Source: Neorhizobium vignae (lineage in GTDB: Bacteria; Pseudomonadota; Alphaproteobacteria; Rhizobiales; Rhizobiaceae). From it: a stretch of 64,000 nt of DNA. The notes under the pieces were generated by a model. It made no database searches, had not been told where the DNA came from, and saw only the letters and a list, made by a program, of their open reading frames with translations. The position numbers and the translations under genes are program-made. The DNA is taken from assembly GCF_000732195.1 (NCBI RefSeq), contig NZ_JNNU01000018.1:51444-115443 (forward strand). The letters run 5' to 3'. Shown here in pieces: positions 8,583-17,159 of the stretch (within the stretch, counting starts at the first letter, position 1; the number at the start of each line of letters is the position of its first letter).

Positions 8583-9314
8583 TCAGCGGTAACCGGCGGC
8601 ATCGTCATAAGTCGAGAAATCGACCAGCGTGCCGAGCATCTGCAGATAGGCGACCAGCGCATCCATCTCGGTGAGGCTTTGTGCGTTGCCGTCGAAATCG
8701 CCGACCTTGGCCTTCGGATAACGGGCCAGCAGGCCGGACGTGTCCGCATTCGGATCCGCCTGGGCGGAAAGATCCGCCTTGGCGCTCGCGACCATCTCGT
8801 CCGAATAGGGAACGCCGACGGCGCGGTTAGCCTTCAGCCCCATGGAAACGTCGGTGATCTTGAGCGGCGTCTCCTTGAGGAAGGCGTAGCTCGGCATCAC
8901 CGATTCCGGCACGACGTCGCGTGGTTCGACCAGGTGCTGGACGTGCCATTCGTTGGAATAGCGGTCACCGACGCGGGCGAGGTCCGGGCCCGTGCGCTTC
9001 GACCCCCACTGGAACGGGTGGTCGTACATGGATTCGGCCGCCAGGCTGTAGTGGCCGTAGCGTTCCACCTCGTCGCGGAAGGGGCGGATCATCTGGCTAT
9101 GGCAGACATAGCAGCCTTCGCGGATGTAGATATCGCGTCCGGCCAGTTCGAGCGGCGAATACGGCCGCATGCCTTCCACCTTCTCGATGGTGTTTTCGAG
9201 ATAGAAGAGTGGAGCGATTTCCACGATGCCGCCGATCGAGACGACGAGCAGCGAGCCGACCAGGAGCAGGGTTGCGTTGCGTTCGATGTAGTGATGTTTG
9301 TCGAGAATGGACAT
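8583..9314 (-). CDS. fixO: cbb3-type cytochrome oxidase subunit II, monohaem cytochrome c FixO (CcoO)
   Basis: 243 residues. N-terminal anchor helix (about 14-33), then the haem c site GCYVCHSQMIRPF (Cys68, Cys71, His72). PYSPLELAGRDIYIREGC is the conserved region leading into it. Lies 12 bases after fixN and 12 bases before fixQ in the fixNOQP operon. Confidence 0.95.
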   Translation of the reverse strand: MSILDKHHYIERNATLLLVGSLLVVSIGGIVEIAPLFYLENTIEKVEGMRPYSPLELAGRDIYIREGCYVCHSQMIRPFRDEVERYGHYSLAAESMYDHPFQWGSKRTGPDLARVGDRYSNEWHVQHLVEPRDVVPESVMPSYAFLKETPLKITDVSMGLKANRAVGVPYSDEMVASAKADLSAQADPNADTSGLLARYPKAKVGDFDGNAQSLTEMDALVAYLQMLGTLVDFSTYDDAAGYR

Positions 9315-9326
9315 GGATATCCCTCC

Positions 9327-10952
9327 TTATTCGGCCGGCTGGAGAGCGGCTGGGGAAGCACCGCCCCGAACCCGCTCGTCCCGCTGATAACCGAGGATGG
9401 TCATGGTGACGTTGAAGGCCATGATGAGCCCGCCGGCGAGGTACATGGCGCCGCCGACCGCACGCAGCAGGTAGTAAGGGAACATGGCCGCGACGGTCTC
9501 CGCGAAGGAATAGACGAGGAAGCCCTGGTTGTCGTATTCGCGCCACATCAGGCCCTGCTGCACCCCGGCAACCCACATGACGGCGGCGTAGACGACGATG
9601 CCGAGGGTGGCGAGCCAGAAGTGCCAGTTGACCAGATCGAGACTGTAGAGCCGCTCGCGGTTCCAGAGCTTGGGCGTCATGTAGTAGACGGCGCCGAAGG
9701 AGATCATGCCGACCCAGCCGAGCGCACCGGAATGCACGTGGCCGATCGTCCAGTCCGTATAGTGGCTGAGCGAATTGACCGCCTTGATCGACATCATCGG
9801 GCCTTCGAAGGTCGACATGCCGTAGAAGGCGATGGCGATGATCATCATGCGGACGATCGGATCGGTGCGGATCTTGTCCCAGGCGCCCGAGAGCGTCATC
9901 AGGCCGTTGATCATGCCGCCCCAGGAGGGCATCCAGAGCATGATCGAAAAGACCATGCCGAGCGTCTGCGCCCAGTCGGGCAGCGCGGTGTAGTGCAGGT
10001 GATGCGGACCGGCCCAGATATAGAGGAAGATCAGCGCCCAGAAGTGGATGATCGACAGCCGGTAGGAATAGACCGGGCGGTTGACCTGCTTCGGCACGAA
10101 ATAATACATCATGCCTAGGAAGCCCGCGGTCAGGAAGAAACCGACCGCGTTATGCCCGTACCACCACTGGGTCAGCGCATCCTGCACGCCCGAAAAGGCC
10201 GAATAGCTCTTGACGCCGAGGAAGGAGACCGGGACCGCCAGGTTGTTCACCACATGCAGCATGGCGATCGTCACGATGAAGGCGAGATAGAACCAGTTCG
10301 CCACGTAGATATGCGGCTCCTTGCGGTTCAGGATCGTACCGAGGAAGACGGCGAGATAGGCGACCCAGACGACCGTCAGGAAGAGATCCACATACCATTC
10401 CGGCTCGGCGTACTCGCGGCCTTGCGTGATGCCGAGCAGATAGCCGGTCGCCGCCATGACGATGAAGAGCTGGTAACCCCAGAACACGTACCAGCCGAGG
10501 TTGCCGCCGAAAAGGCGGGCCCGACAGGTGCGCTGGACCACATAGAAAGAGGTGGCAATCAGCGCATTGCCGCCGAAGGCGAAGACGACAGCCGAGGTGT
10601 GCAACGGCCGCAGGCGGCCGAAATTGAACCAGGGTTCGATGTTCAGGTCCGGGAAGGCAAGCTGGAGTGCGACGACGACGCCGACCAGGAAACCGACGAC
10701 GCCCCAGAAGACCGTGGCGATGGTGCCGTATTTGACCACCTCGTCGAAATATTCGGATTTTGCCGGTGGGCGCACCGCGAACCTCTGCGGCGCAAAGGAA
10801 GCCTTGCGCAGCAAAACGACCGTGCTGAGCAGCAGCACGAAGAACAGGACCCACATATGGGCCGCGAAAAGGCCATCATGGGCATAGGCGGCTGCGAGCA
10901 ACACCAGGAAGGTGCCGATCGCCAGCCCGATTGTTTCTGAGACGTAATTCAT
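9327..10952 (-). CDS. fixN: cbb3-type cytochrome oxidase catalytic subunit I FixN (CcoN)
   Basis: 541 residues, about 12 transmembrane helices, starting MNYVSETIGLAIGT. Haem-copper oxidase signatures are visible: the GHNAVGFFLTAGFLG segment, HLHYTALPDWAQ, HYTDWTIGHVHSGALGW and many histidines in predicted helices. It holds the low-spin haem b and the haem b3-CuB centre that reduces O2. ATG 10952 is preferred over an upstream GTG (10967) because a GAGG is suitably placed. A FixK box lies 84 bases upstream. Confidence 0.95.
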   Translation of the reverse strand: MNYVSETIGLAIGTFLVLLAAAYAHDGLFAAHMWVLFFVLLLSTVVLLRKASFAPQRFAVRPPAKSEYFDEVVKYGTIATVFWGVVGFLVGVVVALQLAFPDLNIEPWFNFGRLRPLHTSAVVFAFGGNALIATSFYVVQRTCRARLFGGNLGWYVFWGYQLFIVMAATGYLLGITQGREYAEPEWYVDLFLTVVWVAYLAVFLGTILNRKEPHIYVANWFYLAFIVTIAMLHVVNNLAVPVSFLGVKSYSAFSGVQDALTQWWYGHNAVGFFLTAGFLGMMYYFVPKQVNRPVYSYRLSIIHFWALIFLYIWAGPHHLHYTALPDWAQTLGMVFSIMLWMPSWGGMINGLMTLSGAWDKIRTDPIVRMMIIAIAFYGMSTFEGPMMSIKAVNSLSHYTDWTIGHVHSGALGWVGMISFGAVYYMTPKLWNRERLYSLDLVNWHFWLATLGIVVYAAVMWVAGVQQGLMWREYDNQGFLVYSFAETVAAMFPYYLLRAVGGAMYLAGGLIMAFNVTMTILGYQRDERVRGGASPAALQPAE

Positions 10953-11035
10953 GGTCTTTGGCCTCACAGCGCAGATACGCTGCCGGTTGAAGGATTGTGA
11001 CCATGATGTGCTGACATACGGGCCGCTTCGGCGGT

Positions 11036-11049
11036 TTGACCTGCGTCAA
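11036..11049 (-). promoter_or_regulatory. FixK/FNR box upstream of fixN
   Basis: Perfect palindrome TTGAC-CTGC-GTCAA, the same half-sites as the fixG box. If the centre is near -40.5, transcription would begin about 50 bases before the fixN ATG. This identifies fixNOQP as a FixK-controlled unit separate from the ABC transporter gene just upstream. Confidence 0.87.
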
Positions 11050-11089
11050 CGCCCCCGGCAAACGGCTCAGTACTGACGTTATTCCCGGA

Positions 11090-12148
11090 TCAATCTTCCG
11101 GATCGAGGATGCAGCACTGTTCCGGCAACGGGGTAAGGACCGCCTGGGCGCCGGCATCCAACGGGTCGGAAAGCGGGCCGTTGGCGGTGATTTCGCCCGC
11201 AGCCGTCTTGCATTTGTACTGATAGGCACGGCCGAGATAGGTGCGCGTTCCCAGCACCGCCGGGATACCTTCTCCCTCACGGCGGACCGCAAGCCCGTCG
11301 GCGCGGCAGGCCAGGATGAAATCGTCCTTGATCGGACCGAACAGATCCTGAGACAGATGAAGCCGCGTGCCGCCCGCGGCTTCGGCGGTGACAGTCGCCG
11401 CCTGACGCTCGACGACCTTCATGGGGATCAGGTTCTCGAAACCGACGAAACGGGCGACGAAGGCGCTGGCCGGCTTCTGGTAGAGCACTTCGGGCGTGTC
11501 GAGCTGCAGGATGCGGCCGGCATTCATGATCGCGACGCGATCCGAGATCGAAAACGCTTCTTCCTGATCGTGGGTGACGTAGAGCGAGGTCGTGCCGTTG
11601 GCGCGCTGGAGCTGGCGGATCTCGACGCGCATGTCGATTCTGAGCTTGGCATCGAGGTTGGAGAGCGGCTCGTCGAACATCAGGAGCGGCGGCTCGATGA
11701 CGAGAGCGCGGGCGAGCGCGACGCGCTGTTTCTGGCCGCCGGAAAGTGCTGCCGGCAGCCGGTCGGCGAGCGGCGCGAGGCCGACGCGTTCCAGCATCGC
11801 CATCGCCCGTTTGGTGCGGTCCGTCTTAGCCAAGCCGCGCTGCTTCAGGCCGAACGCGACATTGTCCAGCACGGTCAGGTGCGGGAAAAGCGCATAGTTC
11901 TGGAAGACGAGGCCGATATCGCGGGCATGGGCGGGCAACGTCGTCAGATCGCGGTCGCCGAGCCTGATCCGGCCGCTGGTCGGCTGCAGGAAGCCCGCCA
12001 CCAGACGCAGCGTCGTCGTCTTGCCGCAGCCGCTGGAGCCGAGCAGCGACACCAGTTCACCGGCCGCAACGGAAATCGACAGGTCTTTCAGAACCTGAGT
12101 GGTTCCGTAATGAGCCGAGAGGTTTTCGATAGTCAGAGATACGGTCAC
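11090..12148 (-). CDS. ABC transporter ATP-binding protein (PotA-like)
   Basis: 352 residues: Walker A GSSGCGKTT, Q-loop, signature LSGGQKQRVALARAL, Walker B LLMFDEPLSNLD, switch His in VTHDQEE, and a C-terminal TOBE-type regulatory domain (about 240-350). This layout is typical of spermidine/putrescine, iron(III) and 2-aminoethylphosphonate importers. Last gene of a leftward operon: binding protein, two permeases, ATPase. The divergent neighbour is an adenine-deaminase-like gene, which makes a nitrogen compound a reasonable but unproven substrate. The C-terminal pair QCC near the end is unusual. Confidence 0.88.
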   Translation of the reverse strand: MTVSLTIENLSAHYGTTQVLKDLSISVAAGELVSLLGSSGCGKTTTLRLVAGFLQPTSGRIRLGDRDLTTLPAHARDIGLVFQNYALFPHLTVLDNVAFGLKQRGLAKTDRTKRAMAMLERVGLAPLADRLPAALSGGQKQRVALARALVIEPPLLMFDEPLSNLDAKLRIDMRVEIRQLQRANGTTSLYVTHDQEEAFSISDRVAIMNAGRILQLDTPEVLYQKPASAFVARFVGFENLIPMKVVERQAATVTAEAAGGTRLHLSQDLFGPIKDDFILACRADGLAVRREGEGIPAVLGTRTYLGRAYQYKCKTAAGEITANGPLSDPLDAGAQAVLTPLPEQCCILDPED

Positions 12149-12154
12149 GGGAAC

Positions 12155-12943
12155 CTACTTGGTCAGGAATGTAAGGCCGAGCGTCGCTTCGACGATCGCC
12201 ATGACGCCGACGGTCACCAGCATCAGAAGCACGGAAACGGAAGCGATGGTCGGGTCGAAGAACTGCTCCATATGCGCAAGGATCTGGATCGGCAGCGTCG
12301 AAATGCCGGGACCGGTCAGGAAGACCGAGACCGAAACGTCGTTGATGGAGGTGATGAAGGCGAGGATGAAGGCGGCGATGACGCCGGCGCGGATGTTCGG
12401 CAGCACAACGGTCATGAAGGTTTTGAGCGGCGGACAACCGAGGCTCCGCGCGGCTTCCTCGATCGAGAAATCGAAGGAGGCGAGGCTGGCGCCGACGACC
12501 CGCACCGAATAGGGCAGGATCAGCAGCGCATGGCCGACGACGAGGCTGATGAAGACCGGCAGGCCGAGACCTATCGTGATCGACTTCAGGAGTGCGAAGC
12601 CGAAGACGATTTCCGGCACCAGGATCGGCAGCACGAACAGTGTCGAGAGCCAGCGCGGCAGCTCGACCCGGTAGCGGTTCAGCGCGTAGGCCGCAGGAAT
12701 GCCGATCAGCAGCGACAGGCCGGTGCCGAGAAGCGCCACCTGCAGGCTGGTGATCGCCGTGCGGCGGAAGGCCTCCATCTGGAAGATGTTGGCAAACCAG
12801 CGCAGCGTCAGCCCCTGCGGCGGGAAGGTCAGGAATGTCGTGTCGCTGAGGGCGGAGCCGACGATGATTACCAGCGGCGCGAGCAGGAAGAAGAAGACGA
12901 GAATGGCGAACGCGCCGAGCAGGGGATGAATACGCGTCGCCAT
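12155..12943 (-). CDS. ABC transporter permease (PotC-like)
   Basis: 262 residues, about six transmembrane helices. The binding-protein-dependent permease (EAA) motif appears as EEAARSLGCPPLKTFMTVVLP. The ATG overlaps the stop of the preceding permease gene (ATGA), implying translational coupling. A longer in-frame reading to 13750 crosses the other permease gene and is spurious. Pairs with the product of 12943-13767 to form the channel. Confidence 0.87.
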   Translation of the reverse strand: MATRIHPLLGAFAILVFFFLLAPLVIIVGSALSDTTFLTFPPQGLTLRWFANIFQMEAFRRTAITSLQVALLGTGLSLLIGIPAAYALNRYRVELPRWLSTLFVLPILVPEIVFGFALLKSITIGLGLPVFISLVVGHALLILPYSVRVVGASLASFDFSIEEAARSLGCPPLKTFMTVVLPNIRAGVIAAFILAFITSINDVSVSVFLTGPGISTLPIQILAHMEQFFDPTIASVSVLLMLVTVGVMAIVEATLGLTFLTK

Positions 12944-13767
12944 CAGACCGCCATCGGATTGAGACGGCGTGCCATGCGGCTCATGATGAGCACGACGCCG
13001 ATAGTTATGATCACCATGATCGCGGCGATCGTCGAGGCGCCGACCCAGTCGAAGGTCACCATGGCGCGCTGGTAGAGGAAGGTGCCCATCATCATCTGCT
13101 TTTCGCCGCCGAGAAGCTGCGGCGTCGCATAGGAGGTGAAGCTGCCGGTGAAAACCAGCACCGCGCCGACGATGAGGCCGGGGGCTGCAAGCGGCAGGAT
13201 GACCTGCAGGAAGGTCGGGATCGGTCGGGCGCCGAGCGAGGTGGCCGCCTCGATGAGGTCGCGCGGAATTCCCTCGAGCACGCCGACCAATGTCAGGATC
13301 ATCAGCGGCACGAACAGATAGACCATCGCGACGATGACCGAGCCTTGCGTGTAGAGCATCGACAGGGGCTCGCCGATCAGCCCGACCGACATCAGGGCAT
13401 TGTTGATGATGCCGTTCTTGCCGAGGATGATCAGCCAGGCGAAGGAGCGGACAACGACGCCGGTCAGCAAAGGAAAGACCGCGGCGACGATCATGATGCT
13501 CTTCAGGCGTCCGGGCATCTGGGCGATGACGTAAGCGGTGATGAAGCCGACCACGAGCGCGATGCCCGTGGTGATCAGGGCGACCTGAAGGGTTCGGTAG
13601 AGGACGGCCATGCGAAAGCCGCTCTTGAAGAAGGCCGTATAGGTGGAAAACGGACCGGCCGCTTCGCCGAATGTGGTGGCGATCGTCAGCACGACGGGAA
13701 TGACCAGAAGCAGGACGACGGCGATCGTCGCCGGCATCGTCAAACCCCATCTGGCAAGCTTGTTCAT
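12943..13767 (-). CDS. ABC transporter permease (PotB-like)
   Basis: 274 residues beginning MNKLARWGLTMPATIAVV; six predicted transmembrane helices, EAA motif IEAATSLGARPIPTFLQVILP. The start at 13767 is chosen because the upstream in-frame extension is charged and lacks a ribosome site, while GAAAGAG precedes this ATG. Follows the binding-protein gene by about 90 bases. Confidence 0.86.
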   Translation of the reverse strand: MNKLARWGLTMPATIAVVLLLVIPVVLTIATTFGEAAGPFSTYTAFFKSGFRMAVLYRTLQVALITTGIALVVGFITAYVIAQMPGRLKSIMIVAAVFPLLTGVVVRSFAWLIILGKNGIINNALMSVGLIGEPLSMLYTQGSVIVAMVYLFVPLMILTLVGVLEGIPRDLIEAATSLGARPIPTFLQVILPLAAPGLIVGAVLVFTGSFTSYATPQLLGGEKQMMMGTFLYQRAMVTFDWVGASTIAAIMVIITIGVVLIMSRMARRLNPMAV

Positions 13768-13855
13768 CTCGTACTCTTTCAAAGCAGGAGCGCCGCGTTG
13801 ATAGCGGCGCTCCGTTCTCAATTCAACCATGCCGCCGGTCCAGGCGGCACCAAGA

Positions 13856-14896
13856 TTACTTGCCGAAAACCTCGTTCCAACGGTCGATCCAGTCGGTCTT
13901 GGCGGCGTTCATCTTGGCGTAATCGATGCGGCTGAGGCTCGCAACCTGGTCGGCGCCGTAGGTCCAGATCTTCGCCTGGTCCGGGGTGAGCACGACCTTG
14001 GTGGAGATCGGCGCATCGACGCCCTGCTCGGCTTCCTTCTGCTGCACGTCCTTCGACAAGATGAAGTTGATGAACTGGTGGGCCAGTTCGACATTCGTCG
14101 AACCCTTCGGGATGTTGACCGTGTTGAGCGTGGCGATATCGCCGTCCTTGAGCTTCGCCCAGGTCATGGTCTTGACCGCGGCCTGCATAGAGGCGAGCGT
14201 GAAGTCCTGGCCGATCGCAACGCGCACTTCGCCGGTCGAGATCAGGTTCACCAGTTCGGAACCGGTATTGTAGTTCTTGACGACGTTCGGCTTCAGGGCT
14301 TCGACGGCTTCGAACGCCTTGTCGGTGCCGGTATAGGGATCGACGCCGGCATGTTTGCCAGCCTGCACCACGACCATTGGGCCGGCCGTGGTGGTGATGC
14401 CCGGAAGCGAAACCGAGCCCTTCAGGTCCGGACGCCACAGGTCGTTCCAGGAGGTGATCGGAGGGTTGACCTTGGCCGAGTCATAAACGAGGCCGATGCG
14501 GCCGATCGTGTAGGCCGGGCCATATTTGCCCTGCGGCGCGCGGCCGAGTTCGTAGATTTCGGAGAGGTTCGGGATCTTCGTAGGGTCGACCGGCTGGAAC
14601 AGGCCCTGTTCGATGCCGAGCTGCGAGAAGCTGTCCGTCAGATAGATGACGTCGACGCCCTTGCCGTCGCGCAGCTTCAGCTTGTTGAGGCGGTCGGCAT
14701 TGTTGCCGGTTTCGAAAACGATGTCGCAGCCGCAGATCTTCTTGAACGGGTCGATGATGTTGGCGGTCATCTTCTCGCCGTTATAGCCCCACCAGGAAAT
14801 GGTGAGCGTCTTCGACTGGGCGTTTGCCGCCGCCGCGCCGCCGAGCGTCGCCAGGAGAGCAAGGGTTGCCAATTGGGTGAAACGAGTGGCCTTCAT
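13856..14896 (-). CDS. ABC transporter periplasmic binding protein (polyamine/Fe type)
   Basis: 346 residues with a Sec signal peptide (hydrophobic core TLALLATLGGAAAANA, cleavage after ANA about residue 26) and a mature region starting KTLTISWWGYNGEK, typical of the PotD/AfuA/PhnS-type periplasmic fold. AAAGGA lies before the ATG. First gene of the importer operon. A Cys-x-Cys (CGC) near mature residue 50 is unusual. Substrate not determined. Confidence 0.85.
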   Translation of the reverse strand: MKATRFTQLATLALLATLGGAAAANAQSKTLTISWWGYNGEKMTANIIDPFKKICGCDIVFETGNNADRLNKLKLRDGKGVDVIYLTDSFSQLGIEQGLFQPVDPTKIPNLSEIYELGRAPQGKYGPAYTIGRIGLVYDSAKVNPPITSWNDLWRPDLKGSVSLPGITTTAGPMVVVQAGKHAGVDPYTGTDKAFEAVEALKPNVVKNYNTGSELVNLISTGEVRVAIGQDFTLASMQAAVKTMTWAKLKDGDIATLNTVNIPKGSTNVELAHQFINFILSKDVQQKEAEQGVDAPISTKVVLTPDQAKIWTYGADQVASLSRIDYAKMNAAKTDWIDRWNEVFGK

Positions 14897-15012
14897 GAGG
14901 CGTGTCCTTTGCGAAAAGCGGCGTTGATGCTCCCCTGGGGGCACCCCCGGGAATTGGGGGTGATACTATTTTTTGAACGGTTCGGCTGCAAGCACAATTA
15001 TTAGGCATAGCC

Positions 15013-15054
15013 CCTAAAGAACCAAATTTCTTTAGGCTTGAACCATCTCAAGCC
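15013..15054. promoter_or_regulatory. Two overlapping inverted repeats in a divergent promoter region
   Basis: CCTAAAGAA-N6-TTCTTTAGG (15013-15036) shares its last two bases with GGCTTGA-N6-TCAAGCC (15035-15054), so as RNA hairpins the two compete at the shared bases. They lie between the leftward binding-protein gene (ATG 14896) and the adenine-deaminase-like gene (ATG 15167), followed by a run of seven G. Likely operators or a leader structure. Confidence 0.5.
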
Positions 15055-15166
15055 GGGGGGGTGATTTCGGACCTCACGCGAACGACCGATGCACGGTTTG
15101 CGATGGTTTACACGTCCGGGCATCGTCTTTAGGGTCCGGCGATCAGAACCGACAGGCATTCCTCCG

Positions 15167-17041
15167 ATGACAGTTTCCGCACCCCTCCCCGACGACCTGC
15201 TGATCAACGCGACCGACGAAGTCCGCATCCGCCAGGACCTGGTGCTGACGGCGCTCGGCAAACGGCCGGCGGACCGGCTGCTGAGGGTGGGCCGATTGCT
15301 CGATGTCCACAGCAGGACATGGCTGGACGACCAGGAGATCGTCATCAAGGGACGGCGGATCGCCTATGTCGGGCCGGCCGGCAGCTTTTCGGGCGAGGTG
15401 GCCGAACGCAGTCATGAGCCACGCCTTTTTGCTGTTCCGGGCTTCGGCGAAGCGCATAAACATATCGAAAGCTCGCACCTGACGCCGGAATGGGAAGCGG
15501 CGCTCGTGATGCCGCATGGGGTCACCTGGACCTGCGAGGCGAGCCACGAATTCTCCAACGTCAACGGCGCCCGCAACCTGGAATTCTGGCTGGAAGCCCG
15601 CCGCCGCGGCTCGCCGATGAAGATCTTTCCGCTGCCGGGTTCCGCCGTGCCGCCGACCGCCTATGAATGGGGCGGCGGCTATTTCGGTCATGACGAGCAG
15701 AAGCGGTTCATGCGCGAAAGCCTGATGGTCGTCGGCCTCGACGAGGTGATGGACTGGCCGTCGATCTCCGACCCATCCAATCCCTCCTATGACCGTCTCT
15801 GGGGCATGATTGGCGCGACCTTCGAACAGCGCGGCGTGGTCGAGGGTCATGGCGCGGGCTTGCGCGACCTCCCGTCGATCAATGCGTTCGCCGCCGCCGG
15901 CCTTGCCTCCGATCACGAAGGCTGGTTCCTGGAGGAGATCTGGCAGAAGATGCAGCACGGGCTGTTCATCGAGCTTCGGCCGCATTCGCTGCCGGAGGTG
16001 ATCCGCGGCCTCATCGAAAGGAACCTCGCCGACTGGTCGCAGGTGGCTTTCGTCACCGACGACCGCAGCGCCTCCGACACGCTGAAGATGGGCGCGACCG
16101 ACTACAACGTGCGCCTCGCGATCGAGAACGGACTTCCGCCGGAAATCGCCATCCAGTGCGTTACGCTCAACCCGGCGCGGCATATGCGGCTTACGCCCTG
16201 GGTCGGGTCGATCGCGCCCGGCCGTTTCGCGGATATCGTGCTGCTCGACGACGTCGAAAAGCTGTCTATCGCCAAGGTCTGGGCGGATGGCGGGCCGGTG
16301 TCGGAAGGCAAGACATTCACCGGTATACGCCCGGCTATCGATTGGCCGGAATGGGCGACGAAGACGGTGAAGATCGACCGTCCGGTGACCGCGGCCGATT
16401 TCCGGATCGAAGCGCCGGCCGATCGCGTTACGGCGAATGCCGCGCTGCTGCGGCCTTTCCACTGGGCGGACGAGTTCATCACCATGGAACTGCCGGTCAA
16501 CGACGGCGCCGTCCAGCGCGACCACGACCGCAACGTCACGAAATTCTCGATCGTCGACCGGTTCTCCGGCGAGGCCAAGGTGTCGAAGATGTTCTGGCTC
16601 GGCACCGGGCCGCGTACGCCGGATACGGCGCTCGGCTCGACGCTCGGGCACGACAAGCATAATATCTGGGTGGTCGGTTCCTCGGACGAGGCGATGGCGA
16701 TGGTCGCCAACGCGCTTGCCGAACAGCAGGGCGGCTGGGTTCTGGTCTCCGGCGGCAAGGTGATCGCCCGCGTTCATTACGAGGTCGGCGGGCTGATGAC
16801 GGCGCGCTCGGCGGAAGAGCTCGATGCGGAAATGCAGGCGCTCTACAAGGCGGGCGAGACGATCGACTGGATGTACGAACCGACGTTTTCGCCGCGCTGG
16901 TGGCCGGGTTTCCCGGAACGGCTGTCGTTTGCGACGCTGACCTGCTCGCCCTGGCGCTGGGTGCTGGTCGCGCCGTCGGAACGGGCGCCGGAAGGGTTCG
17001 TCAATGTGCTGACCGGCGAGACGCATCCGGTCGTCTGGTGA
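15167..17041 (+). CDS. Adenine deaminase-like amidohydrolase
   Basis: 624 residues. N-terminal composite beta domain, then the amidohydrolase barrel: metal motif GEAHKHIESS (94-103) in place of the usual DGHVHIESS, HE in CEASHEFSNV, VEGHGAGL, SDHE and FVTDDRSASDTL, all in adenine deaminase (AdeC, COG1001) order, followed by the family's C-terminal domain. Adenine deaminases make hypoxanthine and ammonia. The changed residues around the first His pair and ASHE leave the substrate open. MTVSAPLPDD is taken as the start because the upstream extension (ATG 15089) is arginine-rich and runs through the probable promoter. Confidence 0.78.
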   Translation: MTVSAPLPDDLLINATDEVRIRQDLVLTALGKRPADRLLRVGRLLDVHSRTWLDDQEIVIKGRRIAYVGPAGSFSGEVAERSHEPRLFAVPGFGEAHKHIESSHLTPEWEAALVMPHGVTWTCEASHEFSNVNGARNLEFWLEARRRGSPMKIFPLPGSAVPPTAYEWGGGYFGHDEQKRFMRESLMVVGLDEVMDWPSISDPSNPSYDRLWGMIGATFEQRGVVEGHGAGLRDLPSINAFAAAGLASDHEGWFLEEIWQKMQHGLFIELRPHSLPEVIRGLIERNLADWSQVAFVTDDRSASDTLKMGATDYNVRLAIENGLPPEIAIQCVTLNPARHMRLTPWVGSIAPGRFADIVLLDDVEKLSIAKVWADGGPVSEGKTFTGIRPAIDWPEWATKTVKIDRPVTAADFRIEAPADRVTANAALLRPFHWADEFITMELPVNDGAVQRDHDRNVTKFSIVDRFSGEAKVSKMFWLGTGPRTPDTALGSTLGHDKHNIWVVGSSDEAMAMVANALAEQQGGWVLVSGGKVIARVHYEVGGLMTARSAEELDAEMQALYKAGETIDWMYEPTFSPRWWPGFPERLSFATLTCSPWRWVLVAPSERAPEGFVNVLTGETHPVVW

Positions 17042-17159
17042 ACGGCCCTCGCATCAGCGTGACTTGAAGCACCGGTCGCGATTTGTCACAAAGCCGGAAC
17101 CGGTCCCGGCGCACCCTACCCTCCCCTTGAGCGCCACCGATCGCGCAAAGGAACCCGTC

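Noticed and set aside
8544..10118. 524-codon open frame on the plus strand opposite fixO and fixN
   Set aside because: Antisense shadow of GC-rich third positions; its translation is low-complexity Arg/Asp/Gly/Val, while the opposite strand encodes unmistakable cbb3 oxidase subunits.
11036..13075. 679-codon open frame opposite the ABC ATPase and permease genes
   Set aside because: Composition typical of antisense frames and it spans two real genes.
15013..15061. Known riboswitch such as mini-ykkC (guanidine-II) in the tandem hairpins
   Set aside because: Loop sequences (CCAAAT and ACCATC) lack the ACGR loops of that class, and no other riboswitch core is recognisable.
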